A stretch of DNA of 64,000 nt, taken from NCBI GenBank assembly GCA_036924835.1, contig JBAGRR010000001.1, forward strand, positions 806,001 through 870,000, in the 5' to 3' direction. Made by a program: the position numbers and the translations under genes. The first letter of the stretch is position 1. The number at the start of each line of letters is the position of its first letter. Shown here one piece after another: positions 36,692 to 47,117 of this stretch. A model generated the notes under the pieces. That model had not been told where the DNA came from, did no database searches, and saw nothing but the letters and a program-made list of their open reading frames with translations. This DNA comes from Nitrobacteraceae bacterium AZCC 1564 (GTDB lineage: Bacteria > Pseudomonadota > Alphaproteobacteria > Rhizobiales > Xanthobacteraceae).

Positions 36692-36721
36692 GGCGGAGGT
36701 GCACATGTAGACGCAAATGAC

Positions 36722-37554
36722 TCACTTGCCCCGTAGCGGCACGACCCTCACCCTCCTTTGGGTTCTTCGCCAGCCATTAGGTATCCTGAAGCAACGTAGC
36801 TCCACCCAGTCGCACATGAACTTGAACGAATGATCGTGCGCATACACGTGACACTGCGCCTTGCTGATGATGAAGCTGTTGAGCTGACCGACTATGGCGG
36901 CATCAGCGTCAATCACATCCTCTGGCCGTCGAATGTCCCTCGAAGCGCGAGGGTTGTGGAAATTGGACAAATGACCGCCCGTTCCCTCAACCCCGAAGCC
37001 AGGTGAAAGGCCGTCGTGCGCTTGTCCATCTGACCATCGCAGGCACACCGGATCATCGGTTGTCACAAAACCTCCAAAGCCGTCTGCCGCCTTGAGAAGT
37101 TGCCACTTCCGCTTCCATAGCAGCTCGGCTAAGGGATCGTGCTGATCGATCTCGATGGCTATGCTGAGCTCCTTCGCCGCATCCACTTTCACGTTTTAAC
37201 AGCTTGCTGCATATCTTCGAACTTCACACCCGCCTTTTCATCCCAAACGCCGTCAGCTTTCATCTCCGCAACCGCCTGCTGCCACTTTTCCTTTGTCGCG
37301 AACTTATCGGCAAGCAGACGATGCGCTGCGAAATCGACGATCTTCCCGATCTCCTTTCGCCGCCATGGGTTTCGTAGTGCAACCGCTGCCATGAGATTTA
37401 CCAAAGGGGCCTTGCAAGCGAATTGGCCTCCCTGATGCGTTCCAGCGCGGGCGCACCTCGCTTTCGAAGTCCGCCAAGGCCTTCTCAACGGCATTGCGAT
37501 CCAGCCCCTCGATAGCAATCCTGTTGAAAAGCTTCTGGGAGGCGACGTCGTCAA
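36722..37554 (-). pseudogene. DUF4238-like gene broken by frameshifts
   Basis: Two overlapping minus-strand frames (37189-37554 and 36722-37192) together spell a DUF4238-type protein: LVNLMAAVALRNPWRRKEIG and AHRLLADKFATKEKWQQAVA in the first, then LAELLWKRKWQLLKAADGF and FVTTDDPVCLRWSDGQAHDG in the second. The frame changes at 37189-37192. The part of the N-terminus that should precede it reads in another frame (VEKALADFESEV at about 37465-37500), so at least two frameshifts are present. A non-functional relic is likely. Confidence 0.6.
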
Positions 37555-37599
37555 GAGCCGTTCGGAATGTCTCGTGCTTGCTGTAACCCCAGATCTAAA

Positions 37600-38501
37600 A
37601 CGAGTCCGCTAAAGGCAAATCGGAGTCCATTGCCCTCCACAAAATCGCCGGGGCGGCCTGCAGGACCAATGCTCTCCCTTGCGTCAGCAGGCACGAACAC
37701 ACGACACGCGCCGCTGGCAACAGCAAGGTCGCTTGAAGAACGGATTTACTGCCCAGTCGACTACTCCGGGGTGGGACAATTCTTTTTGCTAAGCCTAGTC
37801 AGCTGCCTAGCGCGTCACCGCACCAGCGTCTCCAATAAGGACGGAAACGAGACCTCGGCTTCGAACCAGATACCGGACCCATTGATCGCAGCCGATCTCC
37901 TTCTTGAACGGCTGTTATCGCGCTCACCAGATTCCTGCACTCTGTTCAGAGGATTCCTGCACTATAGCGTGCGCGTCGCGGTCGACAGAGCGACCAACAT
38001 CCGCAACCGTTGACATCCGCAACCGTTGGCGGCAGTCAACTACGCACCTGCGGCTGCTGTATCCCGGCCCCGTTGAAAACCGCGTCGAACGCCCCCTCGT
38101 CTCTCCCAGGAATGATCGATTAACTGCATCCTTCTATAGCCGTGCTTCCTGCATGCTGGTGCGCGAGGCCTATAGCTTCAGGAGCTACCGCGATGAGAAG
38201 CAGGAAGAGCTTTGCCTGCGGACGATCGGATGCAGCCGCCGCTCTACAATCTATGCCTAGAGCGGAGCGAACTCATCTGCCGCCCATGGCGAGGCGAGCC
38301 AAGAGGCCTCGCAATCGAGCTAAGGCCCAACTGCGCGTTGGGCTCATTCGCTTTCGCCCAAAGAATGATTGACGAGAAGTAGTTTCGCTTGTTTGATGCA
38401 ATCCGAAGCTGCAAAGCAATCAGAATTCCAGAAGGAACCTCGCTTACCGCTTTGCACACAAAAGGGGGGGCGACGCAACCGCAGTGCGTCGACGGGGGAC
38501 A
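37600..38501. other. Gene-poor region upstream of the DISARM-like operon
   Basis: About 900 bp without a gene I can support. Plus-strand frames here are short and uneven. It must contain the promoter of the methylase-drm operon; I see no regulator gene next to it and no clear operator. Confidence 0.35.
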
Positions 38502-40193
38502 ATGAGCGCGGAGGTTAAACGTTTCGTTCGCGCTGAAGCGAACACGGATGACGTCCGGGCTGCGATGCGGAGCGTTCTTGTCTCCATTGAAGGCGCATTC
38601 ACCAACGTCGAGCGGCTTAAGCCCAGAACGCGCCTTGCATTAGCACTATCGCTTCTATCTGATAGAGAATCGCCTCGCATACGTAATCTGACGGAGCCGC
38701 TCCGGCAGGAACTCCTGAGAGCGAATGTAGATGAGCGACATTACTGGCTGAGCACCTTTTACACGCTCCTAATGAGCGCGAACATGCGTCGTGACATGGC
38801 GACTTTCTTCACGCCGCCGGCAATCGTCCATCATCTAATTGCTCAGACCGAGAAAGCCGGCCTCGATCTGAGGACTGCGCATGTAATCGACCCTGCGGCC
38901 GGTGGCGCCGCATTCGTCTCCAGCCTTGCTGGTCGGATGACCGAACTCGGATGCAGAGCTGAAGACATTAGAGGGCGGCTCAGCGGCATCGAGATCGACG
39001 AACATCTCGCGCTCCTCGGCGAATTGCTCGTTTGCGACCGACTGAGCGATCGCTTCGACAGCGGTAAAAGGTCGATCCAGGTCGCGGACTCGCTTCGGGT
39101 CGGCAAGATTGCCGCTTATGACGCTGTCTTCGTTAACCCGCCATACGGCAGGCTTCTCGGTCTAGGCGAAAACATTCCCAAAGAATGGTTGGATTTCTGC
39201 GCGCGAAACCACGTGAACAAATATGCGCTGTTCGTGGATCTCGCCTTCCGGATGGCAAAGCCTGGCGGCCTTGTTGCGACGGTGACGCCGTCGAGTTTCC
39301 TCGCCGGATCGCTGTTTCAGAACCTACGCGCATACATTCGCTCCAAAGCTGAAGTGGTGCGAGTGGACGTCTTGGAGCGAAAAGACGTCTTCCATGACGT
39401 TCAACAGGATGCCTGCGTCTCGGTCTTCCGGATCTTGACGAAGGGTAGCTCGAGTGCTTCAGCCTTTAAACCTCGGCTAGGGCGCATCGATCGCAATTGG
39501 AAATTCGAGGAAGTCGGAACGATCACTGCGGCTTCGACCGAGATCAAAGCGCCTTGGGTTCTGCCGGAGCACGATGATACCGACGATGCGCTTCGACGAT
39601 GCACGACGAGGCTTACGGATTATGGAGTGACCCCGAAGGCCGGTTACTTTGTCTGGAACCGCGAGCAGGATCGCCTTCATCACGGGAAGAAGACCGGAAC
39701 GGCATATCCGCTCTTTTGGGCGACTAACATTAGACCTGGCGCCCCATGCAAACCGCGCAGCAAGTCTGGCGTCGGCATTGATTATGTGTCGTTCGAGAAA
39801 GACAATCCAGGGATCATCAGACGGTCTTCGATTGTCCTGCAGCGGACTACCAACAGCAAACAGCCGCGCCGACTAGTCGCGGCCATCATCCCGCGACAAG
39901 TCGTGAAAAGACATAAAGGGTTCGTCTGCGAGAACCACACAATCGCGCTGGTGCCGCACGCGAGAACAAATCTGTCCCTTCTCTGCAAGCTTCTGAATTC
40001 CAAAGCGGTGGACAAACGCTTCCGTCGCATAGGCGGTACGTCGAGCATATCGATCTCGGCCTTGAAGGACCTGCCCCTGCCCGATCCTCGTCACCTCTGC
40101 GTTGCGGTGTCCCGCACCAAGGACTTCGAAAAGGCTGTCGAGGCCGCATACGAAGCGTCGAGCAAGCGAAAAGTCGTGGACAAGGCGGCATGA
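38502..40193 (+). CDS. N6-adenine DNA methyltransferase of a DISARM-like system
   Basis: A 563-residue gamma-type adenine methylase (Eco57I-like). The SAM-binding motif I reads VIDPAAGGAAFVS near residue 130 and the catalytic motif IV is NPPY near residue 211 (AVFVNPPYGRL). The N-terminal 100 residues are helical; the C-terminal half is a target-recognition-like domain. It should protect host DNA by marking the sites the system reads. The ATG at 38502 follows GGGGGAC. It overlaps the next gene by 4 bp (ATGA) and is first in the operon. Class 1 DISARM uses an adenine methylase (DrmMI). Confidence 0.85.
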   Translation: MSAEVKRFVRAEANTDDVRAAMRSVLVSIEGAFTNVERLKPRTRLALALSLLSDRESPRIRNLTEPLRQELLRANVDERHYWLSTFYTLLMSANMRRDMATFFTPPAIVHHLIAQTEKAGLDLRTAHVIDPAAGGAAFVSSLAGRMTELGCRAEDIRGRLSGIEIDEHLALLGELLVCDRLSDRFDSGKRSIQVADSLRVGKIAAYDAVFVNPPYGRLLGLGENIPKEWLDFCARNHVNKYALFVDLAFRMAKPGGLVATVTPSSFLAGSLFQNLRAYIRSKAEVVRVDVLERKDVFHDVQQDACVSVFRILTKGSSSASAFKPRLGRIDRNWKFEEVGTITAASTEIKAPWVLPEHDDTDDALRRCTTRLTDYGVTPKAGYFVWNREQDRLHHGKKTGTAYPLFWATNIRPGAPCKPRSKSGVGIDYVSFEKDNPGIIRRSSIVLQRTTNSKQPRRLVAAIIPRQVVKRHKGFVCENHTIALVPHARTNLSLLCKLLNSKAVDKRFRRIGGTSSISISALKDLPLPDPRHLCVAVSRTKDFEKAVEAAYEASSKRKVVDKAA

Positions 40194-42871
40194 CATATAG
40201 GAAGCGATCCGACCGCTTCCAACGCGGGGAGAGTGACGATCCGCTTTCGCGCCAGGAAAGATCCAAAGCACAAGCAGATCGGATCAGGGCCCTGCTGCAG
40301 CACTCCCGAAATCAAACCAAGTACCCGAAACTCTCTAGGCCCGGTCACTCCAAGCCAACGACCGTCAGATACGCATCGACGGCCGCCGCCGACAACTGGT
40401 CGACGATGGAGGCTGGTCGCCCTTTGTTGGACGCTGCCTTCGAGGCCATGACGGACGGCGGCGATCGAGCAATGCTGTCCTGGCCATCAAGGCCAGGCGG
40501 CGCCTTCGTCGCGACATGCGCGTTGCTGCGAGAAGCTCGATCTTCGGGACGGCTCGCCCACGCCACGATCGGTTACTGGCCATGGCGCGAAGGCGCCAAG
40601 CAGGCAGCACGATCGGTCCTCGTCAACCCTCAGGATATCGCCGACGTCTCTCTGATTGTCTACAATGCTTCGGACAAGTCCTGGCAAGACCGCTCGTTAG
40701 CGCACGTGTCGCTCTGCATGATCGAGATGCGGCTACGCGACCTGAAACCTAAAGCGCGCGCCAACGGCGAGATCGTCGTTCGCAATCCGACCCTTCTCGA
40801 AACAACCGCGGTCTTCTCGCCGTCCGCGAGGAAAGGCGAAGGTGCCTATTGCCCGGATCCCGAACAGGTTTTGCGACGCGTCCGAGACTACACGTCTATG
40901 GGCGAGCCGTATGCAGGGCTGACGGATCACGTCGCGGCAGTCGGAGATCCGGCCCTCTCTCCCTTCGCTTTGCTCGGGCTTCCGGCGGCGAGCACGCCCG
41001 ATGGCCTGACGCGCTATCTCGCCGCGCCCCGCATCAAAAGCTTCGGCCTAGATCTCGTCGTCGTCGATCTCACCCATACGGGCCGATCGGAAATAAGGAA
41101 TTCCTGGGAGAAGTTGCTCGACGTGCTGCTGACGGCCATGAACCCGATACAGGGACGTCGTCCCGCACTCTTCGTGGTCGCAGACGATAGCTTCACCCAC
41201 CGAAGGGCGTTCCGTCTGCTCAGAACACACGCTGACAAGCGTCGTCCAAAGATCAGAGCTCAACAGCTGGGACTCTTTCTCGAGAAGCCGTCACTGTTGG
41301 GCGCAGCGGCTGAACCACCGCAGGACGCGTCGCCGATCTCGGTGCAGGCCGACATCAAGGATGCCGCTCTGGCTCCTCTGCGTCAGGAGCTGCTCGCGAT
41401 CGGCAGCAAGCTGCGAGAAGTCGGAGCAGACAACGATGCCGATCAGATCAAGCGTGCATTGGCTTTCGTAAGGCGGTCGGCCTCTCTTCCGCTCGGCATG
41501 CGCGAAGCGCGCGAAATCACCGACGTTCTCTATGACGAAACCGGCGAGTTTGACGACGCTCTTCGGAAGCTCTTCCGGCCAAAGATGGCACTTAGCGACT
41601 TGCTCGCCGTCGGCCAGCGTCAACCAGCCTTCTCGCAAGATATCGAAGCCGTGGTGAAGCAGATCGAACGGAAGGTTGCGAACTGGGAGGACGATACGCC
41701 GGTCGCCGCAAAACTGGCTGAGCTCCTTTGGTCACCGGAGATCAATACGCCACGGACGACTATAGCGCTGCCCGGTCGTCGCGTGAGCGAAGTCTATTTG
41801 GCCTCCGACCGTGCAGTTACCTGCCGATGCGCGATCATCGATCATCAAGACCTGCCCGCTCATCTCGAGGGTCAGGATGCCGAGCGATTGATCGTCATCG
41901 GGCCGACACCGGAGTCGATCCGGTCTTTGCTTACGGCCCGCAAGGTACCCATGACCGTCTATCTCCTCGGAGACGCCGCGGGCAGTTCACTGCTCTCGTC
42001 TGAACTGGCCGCGATTGAAACGATTCCGGCGTTCGCACCGTTCGCGATCAGAGTGAAAGCGCTGACCGCTGCGTTGCGACGCGGGGGTGCCGATGAATCC
42101 CTCGATCAGGCGGAAGCTGAATTTCACGCCGCTCCCCTCGTCAGGGAGCGCGAGGTCGACTTCACACAGTCAGACGGCAGATATCGCGGGGATGTCGTGC
42201 AACTTTTGATGCAGAGCGGCATCAGGCTCGATTACCGCCCCGGTGGCGAGGTCCTCAAACAATCTCCCGGCGAGATGAGGCCGTTCGAACGCGTCACCGC
42301 ACGCGATATCAAGAAGGACGATCGAATTCTGGTTCTGGATGCATCGATCCGCGAACCGCTGCGGCTCGCGCTCGCCAACTCGCGCGCAAGCCAAGCCGGT
42401 CTTGGCATCTATCACGGCGAGATCGCGAGAATTCGCACAAGATTGCCTGGTGAAACCGTCGCGGAAAAAGCTCGGCACGTGCTCGCGTTCATGAGGCGGA
42501 TCGATCCCTCGGTCGGCGAAGAGCAATTCAACATCCAACGCTGGTTAAGGGCCGACATCGCGCCAGCGAGCGCGATCGGCACACGCGCGCCCGGAGCTGC
42601 GCGAGATTGGCATCGCTTTCGGGTCTTTATGGAAGCGGTCGGCGTTCAATCGCAAACGGCCCAAGCTTATTGGACGGCCGCCGTTCTGCCGACCCGATCA
42701 TACAGAGCTCATGAAGGACACCAATTCAACCAGCGCGTGGTCAACTTCGTACTGGACAAAGAAGCCGAAGAGGCCTGGAAGACCAAACAGGGTCTTTGGC
42801 AGCAGGTTCTGGAGTCGGTGGACGTTGTCGCCAATGTCGAGAAGATATCTTCCGGAGTAAACCATGGCTGA
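40190..42871 (+). CDS. Large DISARM-operon protein of unknown function (DrmE- or DrmD-position)
   Basis: An 893-residue soluble protein between the methylase and drmA. I see no Walker A or DExx helicase motif, so it is not the SNF2 helicase DrmD. It has a Ser/Arg-rich, basic N-terminus, helical middle (about residues 420-520, with KRALAFVRRSASL), a mixed alpha/beta segment RLIVIGPTPESIRSLL near residue 565, and a C-terminal half that looks globular. Its size and position recall DrmE of class 2 DISARM, but I cannot confirm similarity. Tight overlaps on both sides (4 and 8 bp) show that it is an integral part of the operon. Confidence 0.7.
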   Translation: MTYRKRSDRFQRGESDDPLSRQERSKAQADRIRALLQHSRNQTKYPKLSRPGHSKPTTVRYASTAAADNWSTMEAGRPLLDAAFEAMTDGGDRAMLSWPSRPGGAFVATCALLREARSSGRLAHATIGYWPWREGAKQAARSVLVNPQDIADVSLIVYNASDKSWQDRSLAHVSLCMIEMRLRDLKPKARANGEIVVRNPTLLETTAVFSPSARKGEGAYCPDPEQVLRRVRDYTSMGEPYAGLTDHVAAVGDPALSPFALLGLPAASTPDGLTRYLAAPRIKSFGLDLVVVDLTHTGRSEIRNSWEKLLDVLLTAMNPIQGRRPALFVVADDSFTHRRAFRLLRTHADKRRPKIRAQQLGLFLEKPSLLGAAAEPPQDASPISVQADIKDAALAPLRQELLAIGSKLREVGADNDADQIKRALAFVRRSASLPLGMREAREITDVLYDETGEFDDALRKLFRPKMALSDLLAVGQRQPAFSQDIEAVVKQIERKVANWEDDTPVAAKLAELLWSPEINTPRTTIALPGRRVSEVYLASDRAVTCRCAIIDHQDLPAHLEGQDAERLIVIGPTPESIRSLLTARKVPMTVYLLGDAAGSSLLSSELAAIETIPAFAPFAIRVKALTAALRRGGADESLDQAEAEFHAAPLVREREVDFTQSDGRYRGDVVQLLMQSGIRLDYRPGGEVLKQSPGEMRPFERVTARDIKKDDRILVLDASIREPLRLALANSRASQAGLGIYHGEIARIRTRLPGETVAEKARHVLAFMRRIDPSVGEEQFNIQRWLRADIAPASAIGTRAPGAARDWHRFRVFMEAVGVQSQTAQAYWTAAVLPTRSYRAHEGHQFNQRVVNFVLDKEAEEAWKTKQGLWQQVLESVDVVANVEKISSGVNHG

Positions 42872-45800
42872 TCCTCGGGCACTCGTCGGATTGTCGGCAG
42901 ACGAAAAGCAAGAGCTCAAGGAAGCCGTGTGCGACGCCGTTCTCGAACGAACGCGGCAAGTCGTTAGCGGCGACGGAGATTTCGGCAGAGTCATTTTTCA
43001 CGAGAGACCCGCAAGAAAGCTTTCGAGCGGCTTTATTTTGCCAAGGCTCGATGCTGACGGCGACGACGAGTCCAGCGATATCCGCATTGCATCGCACGGT
43101 CTGGACTTCAGGATTCTTCCTGGCGCCGGCGGCAATCTTGTCGTTCAGCCAGCGTTCAGCGTGTACGTGCGGGCCTTGCCTACAACGGATGAGCTCTTTG
43201 CCCGTAACGGATGGCTCATTCCTCAGCCCGGCTTCAATCTGGCAGCCAAAACGCAGATCAGAGACACGATCCGCCAGAGGGCCGCCACGGAGATTCCCGC
43301 AGACGCGAGCTCAAGCGAAAAATTCCGCCTTCGTTCGCAGATCTCGCGCGAGGTGCATCTGGCAATGGGCGTCGTCATACCCCAAGACGCTCCGACACCG
43401 CCTGTCGGCGACAATCCGGAGCTTGACGACACGTCGCCCTCCGATGAGGGCGCTGGCACGCCTGCCGTCTCCCCTGGACAGGATCGACTTCGCATTCCCA
43501 ACGCGATCTCTCAACGCTACGACATTCCTCTGAAGTGGATGAGGCTGCGCGTCGAGGTCGAACCGCTTCGTCTCACCCTTCCCTGCGATCCTGCCGCATG
43601 GACGCAAGCCGCCGCGGCATATAAACAGGTTCTGAAGAACGCGATCGAAACCGCCTACCAAAATTGGCTTTCGACGCCTGAAGGGATCGAGAATGCCTGG
43701 CGGAAACTACATCCGCCGTCGGAGGCCTTCTGGTCCCGTGAGAATTGGGATCGCTTCCTTGTCAATGCGCGCGGGCGCCCTATCGTCGGCGGCGACCTCA
43801 TTCCCGATTTTGACGTTGAGATCCTCGCTCAAGCACTGCCCGATCCGCTCGTCGCCGGCGCGTTCTCGGTACGCGTCGCTCTCGAAAACATGCAAGAGAA
43901 CGACCATACGCAGGAGTTCGGCCTGTTCGGTGCTTCGCTAACAGTCGATCTCCCGTCGCATGCCCTCGGTCCAATGCGGCTTGAGCGCGTGCGACGTAGC
44001 TACCATTTAGCCGGCTTCATGACGATGCCTGCGATCGGCGTCAACGGCGGGGTCGAGGATCTTGGTGTGTCGGCAGGCAACCGGCGACTGCGAACGACCT
44101 GGATGCCACGGTATGTGCTTCCGCGTGCCAAAGCCACGGAAGTTCCGGCCGTTGTCACGCAATACGGTGTACTCTCCGAGACGACGACGGACGTCGCAGG
44201 GCTCGCAGCGCTCGCCGACGAAATGGACGCCTGGATCGAGCGTGTAGCTCGGACCACAGTGATCACCCAACCCGGCGAAGAAGGCTCCGAAGCCGACGAG
44301 GCGGCGCAACGGACCCGGTTCGAGGACGACCTCCAGGCCTGGCGACGCGAAGCCAACCGCATCCGGAAGGGCATTCGTCTGCTGGCACGCTCGCAACAGG
44401 CGTGGCGGACCACGCCGAACTCCTCCACAGCGATCCCATATCGCGCTTGGCAACTATTGAACCGGACCTTCGCAAGGGCAAATCCGGTGACCGCAACCAA
44501 CACACCGGGATGGCGCCTTTTCCAGCTTGCGTTCGTGCTCGCCCACGTACCGACGTTCGCTTCACGCGTCCCGGACTTCGCAGCCGAGTTCGATGCCGCA
44601 TTCGACGAAGATGCAGCAAGCCTGCTCTACATGGCCACCGGGGGTGGCAAGACCGAAGCATTCTTTGGCGTCCTAGTGTTCGCCCTCTTCCTCGATCGTC
44701 TTCGCGGCAAATCGCGCGGCGTCACCGCAATGATGCATTATCCTCTGCGTCTGCTGACCGTCCAGCAAGCTCAACGTCTCGCGCGACTGCTGGCGAACGC
44801 CGAAATGGTGCGCAGACGCGAACACGTGGGTGGTGCTCCGTTCGAGATTGGATTCTGGGTTGGTAGCGGCAACACACCGAATGCGACCGAAGGCCGCCAA
44901 GGCACGCCTTCGGAGCAGATGAAGTGCATTCCTGCCATCGATAGTCCTCGCGGCCGCGACGAGCAGGCTCTCGTCAACGGTCAGGAACGAGCTGACCGCG
45001 AGTACGTCATCGCAAACGAAGCATGGAACAAGCTTCCGCGCTGCCCATTCTGTAACGCTTCCGAAGAAACTGGACTTCGGCTCTACCCGCATCGTCATCA
45101 CCAATTGGGCATTGTTTGCTTCAACGCACAGTGTGATTGGAACGTCGAGACCCGCGACCAGGGGGGCCGTAGAGAACCGCTGCCCTTCCTGCTGATCGAC
45201 ACGGACATCTACCGCGTCGCACCGTCCGTGCTCCTGGGAACGATCGATAAGCTGGCCCTCCTTGGCCAGAACGTCAGTACGATAGACCGCGTCGCGGGCA
45301 TGTTCGGCATGGCGAGATACGTGCAGGGCGGCCCTCTCGGTCAACTGCACATGATTTCTGGCCAGCAAACCAACGAGATTCCTGCAGACTATGCGACAGT
45401 CGCTCCCTCCTTCGCGTCCGGCGAAGAAGTTTTCTTCGATCCATTCCCGAGCCTGATCGTTCAGGACGAGATGCACCTCCTCGAGGAGAGCCTCGGCACG
45501 TTCGGCGGCATTTTCGAAACCGCTTTGTTCGAGTGGCTAAACCGTCTCGCCTCGCTTCTGGGCGGTCGAGTGGTCCAGGTGCCCTCCGCTCCGGGACGGC
45601 CGCGCCTTCCGCACGTGATCGGAGCGACCGCGACGGCCGCCGACGTAGCCAAGCACACGAAGGCTCTTTATCAGCGCCAGGTCGTTCAGTTTCCCCATCC
45701 GGGCCCTGCGCTGCACGCAGGCTTCTACACACGAATGGCGACGTTCGATCGGAACGGCGATGCGGCCGAGGCACGCGCGGCCTCGGGGAATACGCCCCGC

Positions 45801-47117
45801 GGTCTCGAATTAGCGGCGCCGTGGGGACGCGTCTACGCGAGCCTGATGACCAACGGGCGTCTGCACACCGTCACGACCTTGTCCGTGCTCGCAGCCCACG
45901 CTGCCACGATCACCAGATGGCAGCGCGATCTGAGCGCTCCGGATCCGGCTCTTCGAACGAGGGCGGCTGAGGAGATGGTCGCGAGCATATCGACGGCGCC
46001 GTGGTCGGACCGAAGACTGGCGGCGCTCAGGCAGGCGGCCGGCACCGGGCGGCACGATCGGCTCGCCGAGCTCGTCGATCTGCATCGAATTCAGCTCACC
46101 TACGTCACCAATAAGAAGGGCGGCGACCAGATCCTATCCGCGCTTGAGACCGAAGTACGCGAGATGCACGCCGCGATGGGAGAGGACTACGCGCTGTCTG
46201 AATTCTCGATGGAGCTCATTTCCGGCGGGGTGGACATCGCCGGCATCCAATCCGTCATCCGACGCGCCGAGGAGAGATTCGATCCGATGTCAGACGACAT
46301 ATCGGCGGCGCTGCGCGGAATCGTCGCGACGTCGGCGATTTCTCATGGCGTCGATGTCGAATTTTTCAACGCGATGGCGTTCGCGGGTATGCCGTCCGAC
46401 ATCGCGGAATACATTCAGGCATCGTCGCGCGTGGGCCGTACGCATGTAGGATTTTCTCTGCTGATACCGACGCCCCAGACCCGACGCGACCGGTTCATCG
46501 TCGAAGTCCACGAATCCTTCCACCGCCTTCTGGAGCGCATGATCTCTCCGCCGGCCATCGAACGATGGGCCGACCGCGCGATCAGCCGGACGATTCCGTC
46601 CATGGTCCAAACATGGCTGTCCGGAGTCCGACACAATGAACGCTTCGTAGCCGCACCCGACGACCAGAAGACAACAGCACTGATCCCATCGACGGTAGAG
46701 GCCGCGGCAAGACTCCTCCGTAACCGTGCGGACTTCGAGGATTGCGTCCGCTTTGTCGCCGCTGCCATTGGTATAGGTGCAGCTACAGGCTCACCCACGA
46801 ATCCCGAATATTACGGAGATCTCGCGCGCTCCGAAGTCGAACGCATCCGACAGGTCCTCGACAGCAAGAACTACACCGGCAGCCTCAACGACTTCTGGAA
46901 GGCGACGAACACTGGCCTCATCCGTCCTATGACGAGCTTGCGGGACGTCGACGTCCAAGGGCGCATCGAAGGCAGCCGTCTGTCGCAAAAGAACAAGCCG
47001 ATTACCGACGAACAACTTCTCGACGCCATCACCATGATTCGCAATCGATCCTTCTCCGGCAGAAGGCGCGGATCGGCAAGCGAGCTCGATGTCGGAACCG
47101 ACGGAGGGAACGCATGA
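42864..47117 (+). CDS. drmA: DrmA-type DISARM helicase
   Basis: A 1417-residue SF2-type helicase. Motif I reads ATGGGKTEAFF with Lys596; motif II is the DExH box DEMH (868-871) in VQDEMHLLEESLG; motif VI is ASSRVGRTHVGF with Arg1189. Between motifs I and II is a zinc-ribbon-like CPFCNASEE with HHQLGIVCFNAQC near residues 728-756. The long N-terminal 590 residues are unassigned. DrmA with DrmB forms the core complex that recognises and blocks invading DNA in DISARM. The gene overlaps its neighbours by 8 bp and 4 bp. Confidence 0.88.
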   Translation: MADPRALVGLSADEKQELKEAVCDAVLERTRQVVSGDGDFGRVIFHERPARKLSSGFILPRLDADGDDESSDIRIASHGLDFRILPGAGGNLVVQPAFSVYVRALPTTDELFARNGWLIPQPGFNLAAKTQIRDTIRQRAATEIPADASSSEKFRLRSQISREVHLAMGVVIPQDAPTPPVGDNPELDDTSPSDEGAGTPAVSPGQDRLRIPNAISQRYDIPLKWMRLRVEVEPLRLTLPCDPAAWTQAAAAYKQVLKNAIETAYQNWLSTPEGIENAWRKLHPPSEAFWSRENWDRFLVNARGRPIVGGDLIPDFDVEILAQALPDPLVAGAFSVRVALENMQENDHTQEFGLFGASLTVDLPSHALGPMRLERVRRSYHLAGFMTMPAIGVNGGVEDLGVSAGNRRLRTTWMPRYVLPRAKATEVPAVVTQYGVLSETTTDVAGLAALADEMDAWIERVARTTVITQPGEEGSEADEAAQRTRFEDDLQAWRREANRIRKGIRLLARSQQAWRTTPNSSTAIPYRAWQLLNRTFARANPVTATNTPGWRLFQLAFVLAHVPTFASRVPDFAAEFDAAFDEDAASLLYMATGGGKTEAFFGVLVFALFLDRLRGKSRGVTAMMHYPLRLLTVQQAQRLARLLANAEMVRRREHVGGAPFEIGFWVGSGNTPNATEGRQGTPSEQMKCIPAIDSPRGRDEQALVNGQERADREYVIANEAWNKLPRCPFCNASEETGLRLYPHRHHQLGIVCFNAQCDWNVETRDQGGRREPLPFLLIDTDIYRVAPSVLLGTIDKLALLGQNVSTIDRVAGMFGMARYVQGGPLGQLHMISGQQTNEIPADYATVAPSFASGEEVFFDPFPSLIVQDEMHLLEESLGTFGGIFETALFEWLNRLASLLGGRVVQVPSAPGRPRLPHVIGATATAADVAKHTKALYQRQVVQFPHPGPALHAGFYTRMATFDRNGDAAEARAASGNTPRGLELAAPWGRVYASLMTNGRLHTVTTLSVLAAHAATITRWQRDLSAPDPALRTRAAEEMVASISTAPWSDRRLAALRQAAGTGRHDRLAELVDLHRIQLTYVTNKKGGDQILSALETEVREMHAAMGEDYALSEFSMELISGGVDIAGIQSVIRRAEERFDPMSDDISAALRGIVATSAISHGVDVEFFNAMAFAGMPSDIAEYIQASSRVGRTHVGFSLLIPTPQTRRDRFIVEVHESFHRLLERMISPPAIERWADRAISRTIPSMVQTWLSGVRHNERFVAAPDDQKTTALIPSTVEAAARLLRNRADFEDCVRFVAAAIGIGAATGSPTNPEYYGDLARSEVERIRQVLDSKNYTGSLNDFWKATNTGLIRPMTSLRDVDVQGRIEGSRLSQKNKPITDEQLLDAITMIRNRSFSGRRRGSASELDVGTDGGNA

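Noticed and set aside
37567..38013. Plus-strand gene of 148 codons
   Set aside because: The composition is uneven and no family-like motif is seen; it overlaps decayed sequence on the other strand.
46742..47113. Longer start for drmB, 124 codons upstream inside drmA
   Set aside because: The residues in this part are antisense-like to DrmA (Arg/His/Ser-rich) and the ATGA overlap at 47114 gives a natural start.
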